The notes beneath the pieces were generated by a model. That model had not been told where the DNA came from and did no database searches. It saw nothing but the letters and a program-made list of their open reading frames with translations. A stretch of 64,000 nucleotides of DNA, taken from NCBI RefSeq assembly GCF_004514425.2, contig NZ_MYFN02000013.1, positions 1 through 64,000 on the forward strand, in the 5' to 3' direction. Below, in pieces: positions 1 to 6,849 of this stretch (position 1 is the stretch's first letter; each line of letters begins with the position of its first letter). The DNA comes from Shinella sumterensis. Its GTDB lineage: Bacteria > Pseudomonadota > Alphaproteobacteria > Rhizobiales > Rhizobiaceae. Both the position numbers and the translations under genes were made by a program.

Positions 1-283
1 CCGACAAATGGCAGTACGCACGGCAGATTGCGGCCGCGTTGCAGAATGGCGGACTGACTGGTCCCTCGATGACCTTGCCGCTCACCTACAACTGGATGAT
101 GGGCTTTCCGCCTGGGTGGCTGGCACGCGCATTGCAGTCGGCGGTCCAAAAGGGACTTCTGCAGCAAGCCTCATTGTCGAAGCGTTCGGCGATGCCGTCG
201 TCCCGCAAATCCCCGAAGCCATAGGCCGTGCGATCCTCCGGACCGAACGCGCGCTAGCCGTTGCTTATGGGAGGGCGGCATGA
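1..283 (+). pseudogene. C-terminal remnant of a DNA methylase, apparently frameshifted
   Basis: The gene enters from outside the window. In the frame open from base 3 there is a methylase-like stretch (YNWMMGFPPGW) that ends in an unrelated basic tail. In the frame one base earlier there is a typical methylase C-terminus (EAFGDAVVPQIPEAIGRAIL) that stops at base 283. The two halves would make a sensible protein only if joined near bases 110-150, so a 1-nt indel is inferred. The last codon overlaps the next start as ATGA, so the genes were once translationally coupled. The assignment rests on two short motifs; the methylase type (C5 or other) is not determinable here. Confidence 0.4.
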
Positions 284-465
284 ACGACATCACCCTCCTC
301 AAGGAAGAGATAGCCGAGCTCGAAGCCCAGATCACCAGGATCAAAGGGAGCATGGGCAAGGCCGACAATGGGGTGAAGCTCCATAAGCTCGCGGTGATCA
401 CTCGCCTGCGCGATCGATGCGTGCGGTCTCTTGCCAACCTCGAAAACAGGAGGGCGAGCGCATGA
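280..465 (+). CDS. small coiled-coil phage protein
   Basis: This encodes a 61-residue charged protein. Its first half (KEEIAELEAQITRIK) has the heptad spacing of a coiled coil. It is not a family I recognise. The start overlaps the upstream stop (ATGA) and the stop overlaps the next start in the same way, so it belongs to a tightly coupled early operon running from the window edge to about 3.8 kb. The reading frame is supported by this packing rather than by homology. Confidence 0.6.
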   Translation: MNDITLLKEEIAELEAQITRIKGSMGKADNGVKLHKLAVITRLRDRCVRSLANLENRRASA

Positions 466-719
466 ACCGCGTCGTCATCAATATGGACGCCCAGGGCGGC
501 TTTACCGTCTACAGCGACGAGCCAATCGAGTTCTTCGCGGTATGCGACTTCACGCCCAACGACCGCGTCTATCAGGGCAAGGTAGAGGTAGGCGTCGAGA
601 AGGTGCAGGCGCAGCTTCGCTCCGATCCTATCGGCCATTTCCACGACGATCATTTCCTCGGTACCGGCCACGGTCCTCGTAAGCCGCCCTCACGGCGAAA
701 GCTGAAGGTGGTGGAATGA
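462..719 (+). CDS. hypothetical early phage protein
   Basis: An 85-residue protein with an acidic middle and a basic C-terminus (KPPSRRKLKVVE). The ATG was chosen because it overlaps the preceding stop codon (ATGA) and follows a purine-rich stretch (aggagggcg). Upstream in-frame starts would run deep into the neighbouring gene. The protein contains VVINMDAQGGFTVYSDEP, which looks like a beta-rich domain, but I do not recognise the family. It belongs to the early operon. Confidence 0.6.
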   Translation: MNRVVINMDAQGGFTVYSDEPIEFFAVCDFTPNDRVYQGKVEVGVEKVQAQLRSDPIGHFHDDHFLGTGHGPRKPPSRRKLKVVE

Positions 720-937
720 TCTCCTTCCTCGAAGCCTACATCCTATACGGCCCCGACGTTGAGAAGATCGCCTTAGCTGTCGGCATAAAGCCGCATGAAG
801 CCGACCGACAGATTAACGAGGAGATGAACCGTCGGCATGCGGGTTTCGGGCGCGGCGCCTTGTCTGAGGAGGCCTTGGCGTGGCGTGACCGGAATCGAGA
901 TTTGTGTGCCTCGCTTTTCAGGGAGGCGCGCGGATGA
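716..937 (+). CDS. hypothetical early phage protein
   Basis: A 73-residue protein overlapping both neighbours by four bases. The first 30 residues (DVEKIALAVGIKPHEADRQI) have the rhythm of a small helix-turn-helix of the kind that reads a target through its second helix. This is pattern-level only, and no family is assigned. It lies directly before the RusA-like nuclease gene. Confidence 0.55.
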   Translation: MISFLEAYILYGPDVEKIALAVGIKPHEADRQINEEMNRRHAGFGRGALSEEALAWRDRNRDLCASLFREARG

Positions 938-1293
938 ATACCGCCAAACTATTCCTGCCGTGGCCCGACAAGGCGCTAAGCCCGAATGCTCGCGGTCACT
1001 GGGCATCACTCCACCGGGCGAAAAGAAAGGCGAAGAGTGATGCGTTCTTCGCCGTCAAGGAGGCTGGCATTGGCAAGATCGAGGCCGATCGTCTGACGGT
1101 GCGATATTCCTTCTACCCTCCAAGCCACCGAACCTATGACCTGGACAATCTCGTCGCCAGCATGAAGGCGGCCGCCGACGGCATCGCCTTGGCGATTGGC
1201 GTGGATGACAGCAAGTGGGATCTCGCCATTTCACCGCGCGGCCCGGTCGAGCGGAACGGAATGGTGAAGGTTGAACTGGAGTGGGCACCATGA
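934..1293 (+). CDS. RusA-like Holliday-junction endonuclease family protein
   Basis: A 119-residue protein resembling the phage RusA-type resolvases, which cut branched DNA during replication, recombination or packaging. Supporting motifs are an N-terminal LPWPDKALSPNAR stretch and the family-like DLDNLVASMKAAADGIALAIGVDD segment (about residues 70-90), whose aspartates would bind the metal ion. The ATG at the coupled ATGA junction was chosen over an upstream in-frame start. Its place just before a replication-type gene fits a DNA-metabolism role. The catalytic residues were assigned by eye. Confidence 0.65.
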   Translation: MNTAKLFLPWPDKALSPNARGHWASLHRAKRKAKSDAFFAVKEAGIGKIEADRLTVRYSFYPPSHRTYDLDNLVASMKAAADGIALAIGVDDSKWDLAISPRGPVERNGMVKVELEWAP

Positions 1294-2150
1294 GCCGGTG
1301 GGTCCGCATGCAGGTCGATCTTCACGAGCATAGCGTTTTCGCGCCGGAGCCTTTCACCGAGCGCGAAGCCTGGCAGTGGATGATTGGCCGTGCGGCGTGG
1401 AAAGAGACGGCGCACCGCGTCGGCGCGTCGGTCCACAAGGTTCCGGTCGGCAGCTTCTTTGCGACCATCAGGGAAATGCAGGCGGTCTGGAAATGGACCT
1501 CGACGCGGCGTGTCGCGCAGTTCCTCGACTTGCTCACAAGCCAGAACATGATTGAAACACGCTCTGAAACAGGAAAGACGCTCGTAACCGTCTGTAATTA
1601 CGTACGTTATCAGAACGGTGAAACACACTCTGAAACACCAGAGAGCCCGAAACCGAAACAAGAACGAAACACTAAAGACACCAATACACCAACCACCAAG
1701 GATACATCCTCACTTCGTTCGGATGTTTGCCCGGAGCCGGATGAATCCGCTCCGGCCTCGTCCTCGCCTTCGGTGATCGATCTCCCTGCCACTCAGGGCC
1801 AGGTTGTCGGCATCTCTCAAGCCGACGTTGCGGAGTGGCAGAGCGCTTTCCCGGCTGTCGACGTTCCCCAGCAGCTTCGCGCCATGCGGCAATGGCTCAT
1901 CGCAAACGAGAGGAACCGCAAGACGGCGCGCGGCATGCGCAAGTTCGTCGTGTCGTGGCTTTCCCGCGATCAGGACCGCGGCGGCCGTCTGGCGACCTTT
2001 CAGCATTCGCAAGCCCCGCCTCAGAAATCAGCCTTCCAGCAGCGTCAGGACAGCATCTACCAAAAACTGAAACGCGAGACAGGAGACCGAGATGACGAAT
2101 TTGCCGGCACAACTCTCGACCTTGGATCAGGAGATTACCGCCCTCACTGA
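1290..2150 (+). CDS. winged-helix phage replication-type protein
   Basis: A 286-residue protein. Residues about 1-115 resemble the N-terminal winged helix of phage replication initiators: a GSFFATIREMQAVWKWTSTRRVAQFLDLL helix-turn-helix, then ETRSETGKTLVTVCNYVRYQ. A Ser/Thr/Pro/Glu-rich linker follows (about 115-165). The C-terminal part has a conserved-looking WLIANERNRKTARGMRKFVVSWLSR segment, often seen in replication O-like or helicase-loader proteins. The role in phage DNA replication is inferred from this layout and the RusA-like neighbour. The 3' end overlaps the next gene by about 60 bases. Confidence 0.6.
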   Translation: MSRWVRMQVDLHEHSVFAPEPFTEREAWQWMIGRAAWKETAHRVGASVHKVPVGSFFATIREMQAVWKWTSTRRVAQFLDLLTSQNMIETRSETGKTLVTVCNYVRYQNGETHSETPESPKPKQERNTKDTNTPTTKDTSSLRSDVCPEPDESAPASSSPSVIDLPATQGQVVGISQADVAEWQSAFPAVDVPQQLRAMRQWLIANERNRKTARGMRKFVVSWLSRDQDRGGRLATFQHSQAPPQKSAFQQRQDSIYQKLKRETGDRDDEFAGTTLDLGSGDYRPH

Positions 2151-2571
2151 GCAGCTTTCGCCGGCTGGGCCGGATGACATCGCAAAGGCCATCGCCTCGC
2201 TGATGGACGGTGGCATGCTCTTCCCGCAGTCGATCAAGGCCGCCGACCCGGTCGAGGAATATCGCATCGTCCTCAAGGGCGTGCCGATCTGCGGCCTTCG
2301 AGCCGCATTCATCAAGCTCAAGCGCGGCGAGTATCCCGATCTCAACCCGGCGTTCATCCCGCTCCCAGCGGCTCTTGCGCGGCTGGCGCGAGATGAGGCG
2401 GCCGGCAAAACCGAGCTGCGACGGATGGCCTCCGAGCGTCGACGCGGACTGCTGGATAGCGCGCAGCTCGTCGCCGAGCAGAAGGTGATTTCCCAGGAGA
2501 AGCGCCGGAAGGCCAGCGAGATCATCGCCCAGGTGGCCGCCGCGCGCCGCGCAGAGGAGAATGCGGCATGA
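2092..2571 (+). CDS. hypothetical early phage protein
   Basis: A 159-residue protein starting inside the 3' end of the replication-type gene, preceded by a good ribosome-binding site (aggaga, 5 nt before the ATG). It has an alpha-helical N-terminal half and a highly charged C-terminal helix (VAEQKVISQEKRRKASEIIAQ), likely a coiled coil. Proteins of this pattern are common in rhizobial prophages beside the replication gene. Its function is unknown to me. The stop overlaps the next start (ATGA). Confidence 0.6.
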   Translation: MTNLPAQLSTLDQEITALTEQLSPAGPDDIAKAIASLMDGGMLFPQSIKAADPVEEYRIVLKGVPICGLRAAFIKLKRGEYPDLNPAFIPLPAALARLARDEAAGKTELRRMASERRRGLLDSAQLVAEQKVISQEKRRKASEIIAQVAAARRAEENAA

Positions 2572-3146
2572 ACGCTCACATCAAGCGGAACGACAAGACG
2601 AGTATCAGAATCGGCATCATCAAGGAAATCTACCAGCCCGGCATGTCGGCGCTCGACATCGCCAACGCCGTCGCGGCCCGAACTCATGAGCAGCTATCCC
2701 GCATGGTGATCATGGGCATCTATGCCCGCAACCGTGCCGAACTGGCGGAATATCCCCTGCGGGCGTGGGGCGAGACCAAGCAAAGCGCGAAGCTCAAGCG
2801 TGACCGGCGCCATCGCGAGAACGATGCGAAGCGCGAGCGCCGCCGGCTTGCCAGGATCCAGCGTGAGGCAGAGCGCGCGGCCGCACCACCGCGCCCCCGG
2901 AAAGAGCGAAAAGCGCCCGAGCCGTCAGAGCCGCAGGCCTACGACGCGACTGCCACGCTCAAGCGCCTCTTCGAACTCGGCGCGCATGAATGCCGCTGGC
3001 CGATCATCGGCAGCAAGGCGGATACCCTGTTCTGTGGCCATCGGGCGGCCGGCGTCTATTGCGACCATCACCAGCTTCGCAGCGTCGGCAAGGGGACCAT
3101 ATCTGAGCAGCGGGCGCCGAACGATCTTAGGAGGTATGCGGCATGA
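2568..3146 (+). CDS. GcrA-family transcription regulator of prophage
   Basis: A 192-residue protein with the two ends expected of GcrA. The N-terminus is helix-turn-helix-like (IIKEIYQPGMSALDIANAVA...). The C-terminus carries the family's Cys/His signature (ECRWPI, then FCGHRAAGVYCDHH, residues about 143-167). The middle is a basic, proline-rich linker. In Alphaproteobacteria GcrA binds sigma70 holoenzyme and activates promoters carrying CcrM-methylated GANTC sites. A phage copy could couple phage transcription to the host cell cycle; that is inference. It is coupled to the NusG-like gene downstream by a four-base overlap. Confidence 0.75.
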   Translation: MNAHIKRNDKTSIRIGIIKEIYQPGMSALDIANAVAARTHEQLSRMVIMGIYARNRAELAEYPLRAWGETKQSAKLKRDRRHRENDAKRERRRLARIQREAERAAAPPRPRKERKAPEPSEPQAYDATATLKRLFELGAHECRWPIIGSKADTLFCGHRAAGVYCDHHQLRSVGKGTISEQRAPNDLRRYAA

Positions 3147-3799
3147 ATACGACGAAAACGAACTGGTACGCGGTTCGCGCAAAACCCGGCACACAGCGGA
3201 TGGCAAGGCCGATCCCCTTGGCCGCAAACGCCACCTACAAGCAAGAAGCCGAATGGGAGCGCCGCAAGGGCGAGAGCATCCTCGAGCGTCAGCTTCGTCA
3301 GGAGGGCATCGACGTCTTCATGCCGTCCTACTGGATCCGAACCAAGCACCATCGGACCAACAAGCTCATCGAGCGCCGGCAGCCGTTCCTTGTCGGCTAT
3401 GCCTTTGTTCATCTGCCGCGGCTTGAGTTCGAGCGGGTGAGGGCGGTTGACGCCGTCATGTGCATGCTGGCGCCGACCCGAACCGCCGGCCCGGTGCGTT
3501 TCCCTGAGAACATGATCGCTCAGTTCATGATGGATGAGTTCGAGGCGGATCAGGCCCACAAGCTTCAGGAATGGTCCGACATGGAGCGCCAGCGTTTCAA
3601 CAAGCAGAACCATCTTCGCGGCCAGTTGAAGAAGGTGCTGCCGAAGGGCCGGAACCCGAAAACATCCCTCCGCGAGCACGCTGATATGGCGATCGACAGG
3701 CTGAGTGAGGTGGTCCGCGCCCGCGTTCTGGCAATTACTGCACAACTTGATGCGCTGGAAGCCGCCGAGACGCTTGCGGAAATTGATCAGGTCGCTTAG
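3143..3799 (+). CDS. NusG N-terminal-domain protein, probable phage antiterminator
   Basis: A 218-residue protein. Residues about 5-105 resemble the NGN domain of NusG/RfaH: an NWYAVRAKPGTQRMA start, the long insertion typical of phage and rhizobial versions, then an RRQPFLVGYAFVHLP core. The C-terminal half is helical rather than an evident KOW barrel. NusG paralogues bind the RNA-polymerase clamp and make it resistant to pausing or termination. As the last early gene before the late region it is a good candidate for controlling late transcription. That role is inferred from position. Confidence 0.7.
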   Translation: MNTTKTNWYAVRAKPGTQRMARPIPLAANATYKQEAEWERRKGESILERQLRQEGIDVFMPSYWIRTKHHRTNKLIERRQPFLVGYAFVHLPRLEFERVRAVDAVMCMLAPTRTAGPVRFPENMIAQFMMDEFEADQAHKLQEWSDMERQRFNKQNHLRGQLKKVLPKGRNPKTSLREHADMAIDRLSEVVRARVLAITAQLDALEAAETLAEIDQVA

Positions 3800-3822
3800 A
3801 ATCACCGAAATCTTTGGTGATT
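3800..3822 (+). terminator. hairpin at end of early operon
   Basis: AATCACC and GGTGATT pair around a short loop, with extra AAA/TTT pairing inside, immediately after the NusG-like stop codon. The following T-run is weak (ttgtgg), so it is a possible terminator or an antitermination-linked structure. A second GC-rich hairpin (GGGGCG ... CGCCCC) lies at about 3877-3898. Confidence 0.4.
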
Positions 3823-3974
3823 TGTGGCTGTTCTGATCGCGGACCTCGATTAACGAGGGAACACTCGCCGGGCCACGGGGCGGATTTCACCGCGCCCCGC
3901 GCTGAAGAATATTGCCGAAATTCTGATAAGGAAAAAGCGGCGTGCCCCGTTTGTTCGAGTGCGCCGCCCTTGCG

Positions 3975-4136
3975 CTACACGGCTATGCGGCGTGCCGCTT
4001 TATCTGCCGCTTTGCGGTCATCGCCATACTGAGCAAGGATATTCGCGGCATCCTCAACAGAGATCCGATGCTTCTTCGCCAGTGTCTTGGCATCAAAATT
4101 CTGTGCGGACGCCGAGGCGTCTTTCGACTGTGCCAT
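3975..4136 (-). CDS. small basic phage protein (53 aa)
   Basis: A compact minus-strand gene preceded by a clear ribosome-binding site (aggagaaaaacc then ATG). The product is helical and begins MAQSKDASASAQNF. A core of KTLAKKHRISVEDAANILAQ, then GDDRKAADKAARRIA, resembles the small helical DUF3606-like proteins frequent in rhizobia. That comparison is by eye only. It is convergent with the NusG-like operon. Confidence 0.55.
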   Translation of the reverse strand: MAQSKDASASAQNFDAKTLAKKHRISVEDAANILAQYGDDRKAADKAARRIAV

Positions 4137-4502
4137 GGTTTTTCTCCTAGGGATTGCCGGATGGCATGAGCGCCACGAGGCGCGCCTACCCGATGAGCCT
4201 TATGTAGGTGGTCACCGCCCATATAGCAACAAGCTGAAATCTAAGAGGATCCGTCTCACCTCAAGTCAAGGAAAGCCTGTCCATCTGAGGATGCCTCCAC
4301 CAAGGACGAGCGGCTAGGCCGGAAGGGTAGCCCGGCGATAGCTAAAATGCCGATGATAGCGTTCATTGGGTGTGAACAGGGCCATGATACAACGATGCCG
4401 GACGATGATGTTCGGTACTGTTCTGGGCTAGCAGCATGCAAAGCAACCGAACATCTATAAGTGGCCCAGCGGTCGTCCATCTCCTCTTGCTTGTGAGGCG
4501 AC
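4137..4502. other. gene-poor stretch
   Basis: About 366 bases with no convincing coding frame. The frames open here lack a ribosome-binding site and have unphage-like composition. There is no strong repeat or terminator. It probably carries the promoters for the flanking divergent genes, but I see no box worth naming. Confidence 0.5.
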
Positions 4503-4826
4503 GTGAACGAGACAGGGTCCATTATCGACATAGTGACGGTACACTCGCCCTCGGAACTCCAAATGGAATGGGTGATCGCGGCGGTGGCCGCGCTGTGCAC
4601 TGGTTGGGCGATACACTTCGCCTTGTCTGAATATTTCCGGCGGTCCGCTTGGAGGGGGAAGAGCTCAGCGACCGAAAGTCGGTTCCGTAATGTGTTCGCA
4701 ATGATGAATGAGGACCGGCGCCAATCGATCATCCGCTATCATATGCAAAAGTATGAATGTGGCCGCGAAGAAGCGATGCGCCGTGCTATTGACGATAAAA
4801 GCCGTGACTCTGAACGATGGTCGTGA
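4503..4826 (+). CDS. small single-pass membrane protein
   Basis: A 107-residue protein with a hydrophobic segment at about residues 22-40 (EWVIAAVAALCTGWAIHFAL) followed by a basic stretch, which would place the C-terminus in the cytoplasm. The tail (RRQSIIRYHMQKYECGREEAMRRAIDD) resembles short rhizobial proteins with a cysteine-containing helix. GTG was taken as start because GAGG lies just before it; the ATG at 4563 is an alternative. Function is unknown. It lies directly upstream of the tRNA-like element. Confidence 0.5.
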   Translation: MNETGSIIDIVTVHSPSELQMEWVIAAVAALCTGWAIHFALSEYFRRSAWRGKSSATESRFRNVFAMMNEDRRQSIIRYHMQKYECGREEAMRRAIDDKSRDSERWS

Positions 4827-4837
4827 AGCTTTGAAAG

Positions 4838-4946
4838 TTTGGAATGGGGCGGCGCCTTGATCACGCGCTCGCGACGTAGCTCAACTGGTAGAGCCACTGC
4901 ATCGCAGTAGGTTGGGGTTCGAGTCCCCCGTCTTTCCCATTCCAAA
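4838..4946 (+). ncRNA. tRNA-like structured element with shortened anticodon arm
   Basis: The core from about 4873 to 4932 has a GACG/CGTC closing stem, a canonical D-arm (GCTC-AACTGGTA-GAGC) and a T-arm (GGGG-TTCGAGT-CCCC). Between them only 18 bases remain where a tRNA needs about 23. They form a perfect ACTGC-ATC-GCAGT hairpin with a three-base loop instead of a seven-base anticodon loop. The whole is flanked by an 11-bp inverted repeat (TTTGGAATGGG at 4838-4848 and CCCATTCCAAA at 4936-4946). It cannot decode as drawn. It is either a decayed phage tRNA or a functional tRNA mimic. Confidence 0.5.
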
Positions 4947-4952
4947 GCCCAT

Positions 4953-5010
4953 CGGGAAGGCGGATAGTCATTCGTGAAGGCCGGGGTTCGTGCCCGGCCG
5001 TTCCTTCCCG
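4953..5010 (+). ncRNA. second structured element, T-arm-like
   Basis: CGGGAAGG (4953-4960) pairs with CCTTCCCG (5003-5010). This stem encloses a 7-bp hairpin GGCCGGG-GTTCGTG-CCCGGCC whose loop resembles a tRNA T-loop, plus a small TCA-TTCG-TGA hairpin. ACCCCA follows the closing stem, as in an acceptor end. It starts seven bases after the preceding tRNA-like element and has no D-arm. From here to 5198 I see no gene. Confidence 0.4.
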
Positions 5011-5198
5011 ACCCCATACGGCATAGCCATAACAGAACCGGCCACGGCCGGCAGACGGTAGCCTTCGGGCCGGTCAAGCAGATTGCCGCGCTGGTGCACA
5101 CAGCGGCAAGACCGTGGCGGGCGATATCGCTGGAGCCGTCATCAATCACAGCCCGCCGCGCCTCCTGGCGGCGGGCCAAGCCCAGACACCGCCGAGCT

Positions 5199-5585
5199 TT
5201 ATCCGCCCATCTGAGCCATACGGTTCGCCATCCACCCGATATAGGCGGTCCGCGTCATTGCTCGGCGCTTCGCCTCTCCGTCGATGAAAGCCAGCGTTCC
5301 CTCTTCAAGAAAGAGGTTGATGCGCACGGGCTTCCCACCGGGGCGGATGAGGGGAACTGTCGTCAAGGTAGAGCCCTCGGGTACCTCGACGGATTCCAAC
5401 GGTGACGGTGTGGCCAACTGCTCGCCGAGTTCTTCGCAGCTTCGGGCATAGTCTCGCAACGCATCCTCAGCGTTCAACAGCGCCGCGTCGATGGTGTCAC
5501 CCATCGCAACTACGCCGTCGAGATCGGGAAACACGACGCCATAGGCGCCGGCCTCACCATCGATCAATGCAGGATATCTGAACAT
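5199..5585 (-). CDS. hicB: HicB family antitoxin
   Basis: A 128-residue protein. Residues 1-60 form the partial RNase H-like HicB fold (RYPALIDGEAGAYGVVFPDLDG, then an AEDAL helix). The C-terminal part (RINLFLEEGTLAFIDGEAKRRAMTRTAYI) is a ribbon-helix-helix or HTH-like DNA-binding tail. HicB neutralises HicA and represses the operon. The internal ATG with a strong aaggagg site was chosen; longer upstream frames are unsupported. It lies 62 bases downstream of hicA in the usual toxin-first order. Confidence 0.85.
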   Translation of the reverse strand: MFRYPALIDGEAGAYGVVFPDLDGVVAMGDTIDAALLNAEDALRDYARSCEELGEQLATPSPLESVEVPEGSTLTTVPLIRPGGKPVRINLFLEEGTLAFIDGEAKRRAMTRTAYIGWMANRMAQMGG

Positions 5586-5647
5586 TCTTGCCCTCCTTGG
5601 CACGTATTCATGAAAAGGGACGTAAAACTCGCAAAGATCGGATGGGC

Positions 5648-5833
5648 CTAGATGGCCCACCCTGCTTTCTTGGCGATTGATCGGGCTACTCCGGGGGTGA
5701 CTTCCTTGTGCCGTGGCACTTGCGTGTCGCCTTTTTCCGGGTGGCGGTAAACATCGTGGTTTCCGCCGTGTCGCTCCAATCGCCAACCGTCTTGTTTCAG
5801 ACGCTTGATGATCTTTGCCGTGTTTGTTTCCAT
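5648..5833 (-). CDS. hicA: HicA family mRNA interferase toxin
   Basis: A 61-residue double-stranded-RNA-binding-fold toxin. It has the family motif KQDGWRLERHGGNHDVYRHP, with the catalytic histidine in GGNHDVY, followed by KEVTPGVARSIAKKAGW. HicA cleaves mRNA and blocks translation until bound by HicB. The ATG is preceded by GGAG at five bases; an overlapping GTG one codon earlier is less likely. In a prophage such a pair may act in stabilisation or defence; which of these applies is not visible. Confidence 0.85.
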   Translation of the reverse strand: METNTAKIIKRLKQDGWRLERHGGNHDVYRHPEKGDTQVPRHKEVTPGVARSIAKKAGWAI

Positions 5834-5852
5834 CACCTCTCCGTTGTTTCTA

Positions 5853-5889
5853 TGAGTATATTTATACTCAAAATCGTGGCAGAGGTCAA
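5853..5889 (-). promoter_or_regulatory. hicAB promoter with overlapping palindromic operator
   Basis: Reading the minus strand, TTGACC (5889-5884) is followed after exactly 17 bases by TATAAA (5866-5861). The -10 box sits inside a perfect palindrome TGAGTATA-TT-TATACTCA (5853-5870). Repressor binding there would occlude RNA polymerase, which fits autoregulation by HicB. Confidence 0.75.
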
Positions 5890-5956
5890 GAGGCTATGAG
5901 TAAATAATTGCGCATTTCGGTGCGCTACCCCTCCACCCCAGCAGAAAGGAACCAGC

Positions 5957-6277
5957 ATGAACAGCATCCGAAGTCTGATCTGTGCCGGCCTCGCCATTGC
6001 GGCCATGGCCTTCACCATCGCAGCGCCGGCCGTCGCGGCCACGCCCACCGATCCCGGTGTCTATGAAGCCGTGAAGGCCTCGATCGAGAAGCCGATGATC
6101 CACCAGGTCTATGCCGACGTCGTCTGCCTCAGCGTCATCGCCCCGTCGGCCGAGCCCCACAGCGCGGCCACCCGAAGTTCGGTCGACCTCTCCAGCCTGA
6201 ACGTTGCCAGCACGCCCGTCGCCGTCGAAGCATACCGCCATATCGACCCTGACATCGGCGCCCGAGCGGGCATCTAA
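5957..6277 (+). CDS. small secreted or periplasmic hypothetical protein
   Basis: A 106-residue protein with a textbook Sec signal peptide (basic start, hydrophobic LICAGLAIAAMAF, cleavage near APAVAA, residue about 28). The mature part has no motif I recognise. The ATG follows gaaagga at a good distance. It is the only plus-strand gene here and is followed by its own hairpin terminator, so it is probably transcribed alone. Confidence 0.6.
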   Translation: MNSIRSLICAGLAIAAMAFTIAAPAVAATPTDPGVYEAVKASIEKPMIHQVYADVVCLSVIAPSAEPHSAATRSSVDLSSLNVASTPVAVEAYRHIDPDIGARAGI

Positions 6278-6295
6278 CCCCCGCATACCCGAAAC

Positions 6296-6321
6296 GAGAG
6301 CCGGGCTTAGGTCCGGCTCTC
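6296..6321 (+). terminator. intrinsic terminator
   Basis: GAGAGCCGG and CCGGCTCTC form a 9-bp stem around an 8-base loop, just after the secreted-protein gene. It is followed by an AT-rich stretch (taaatct) and lies between convergent genes, so it may serve both. Confidence 0.65.
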
Positions 6322-6344
6322 TAAATCTAGATCAAAATTTCCTT

Positions 6345-6767
6345 CTACTTCATGTTTGCCGGCTTCCCCGGATTGAACTCGCCATCACTTCCATAGTGGC
6401 CGCCAATCGTGCCGTCATCTTTCAAGACCACTGTCCCTGGTTCACCTTTTGGGTTGGCGATTTCAGGTCTCAGGATGTCGCCTAGCGTGTCTAGAAGTGC
6501 TTGAGTCGAGCCAGCTGGCGCGGGAAGCTTTGTCAGATCGTATCGGGTGCCGTTCAATTCAATTTGCAGTTTCGTGCCGACAGGCACTTCCTGAGGGTCT
6601 AGTTTTACCGTGTTGCAGGTACACGAGCATGTATTCTGATCAACGCTGATCGAGCATGCTTTGGTTTCAAGGAGCGCCTGCGGGCATACCAGAGCACATA
6701 CGCTCTGCGCATGTGCCGGCAACGCTGCCGTGAAGATAATAGCTGACAGTATTGCGAAACGTTTCAT
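6345..6767 (-). CDS. secreted cysteine-containing hypothetical protein
   Basis: A 140-residue protein. The start was set at the ATG behind gggaggttggga, giving a clean signal peptide (MKRFAILSAIIFTAALPAHA, cleavage about residue 20). Six cysteines cluster early in the mature protein (CALVCPQALLETKAC, then CSCTC), suggesting disulfides or metal binding in the periplasm. The C-terminus is Gly/Pro-rich and polar (GGHYGSDGEFNPGKP). I do not know the family. It is a likely accessory (moron) gene facing against the surrounding plus-strand genes. Confidence 0.6.
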   Translation of the reverse strand: MKRFAILSAIIFTAALPAHAQSVCALVCPQALLETKACSISVDQNTCSCTCNTVKLDPQEVPVGTKLQIELNGTRYDLTKLPAPAGSTQALLDTLGDILRPEIANPKGEPGTVVLKDDGTIGGHYGSDGEFNPGKPANMK

Positions 6768-6849
6768 TCCCAACCTCCCAGTTAGCCCAGGCCAGCCCGG
6801 AAAATGGGCGGCATGAGAAGTTCGCGCAGCGCTGATCCGAAAGCAAGCC

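Noticed and set aside
4739-5179. 146-codon minus-strand frame over the tRNA-like elements
   Set aside because: Its sequence (RGTRTP-type stretches) is what results from translating the antisense of tRNA T-arms.
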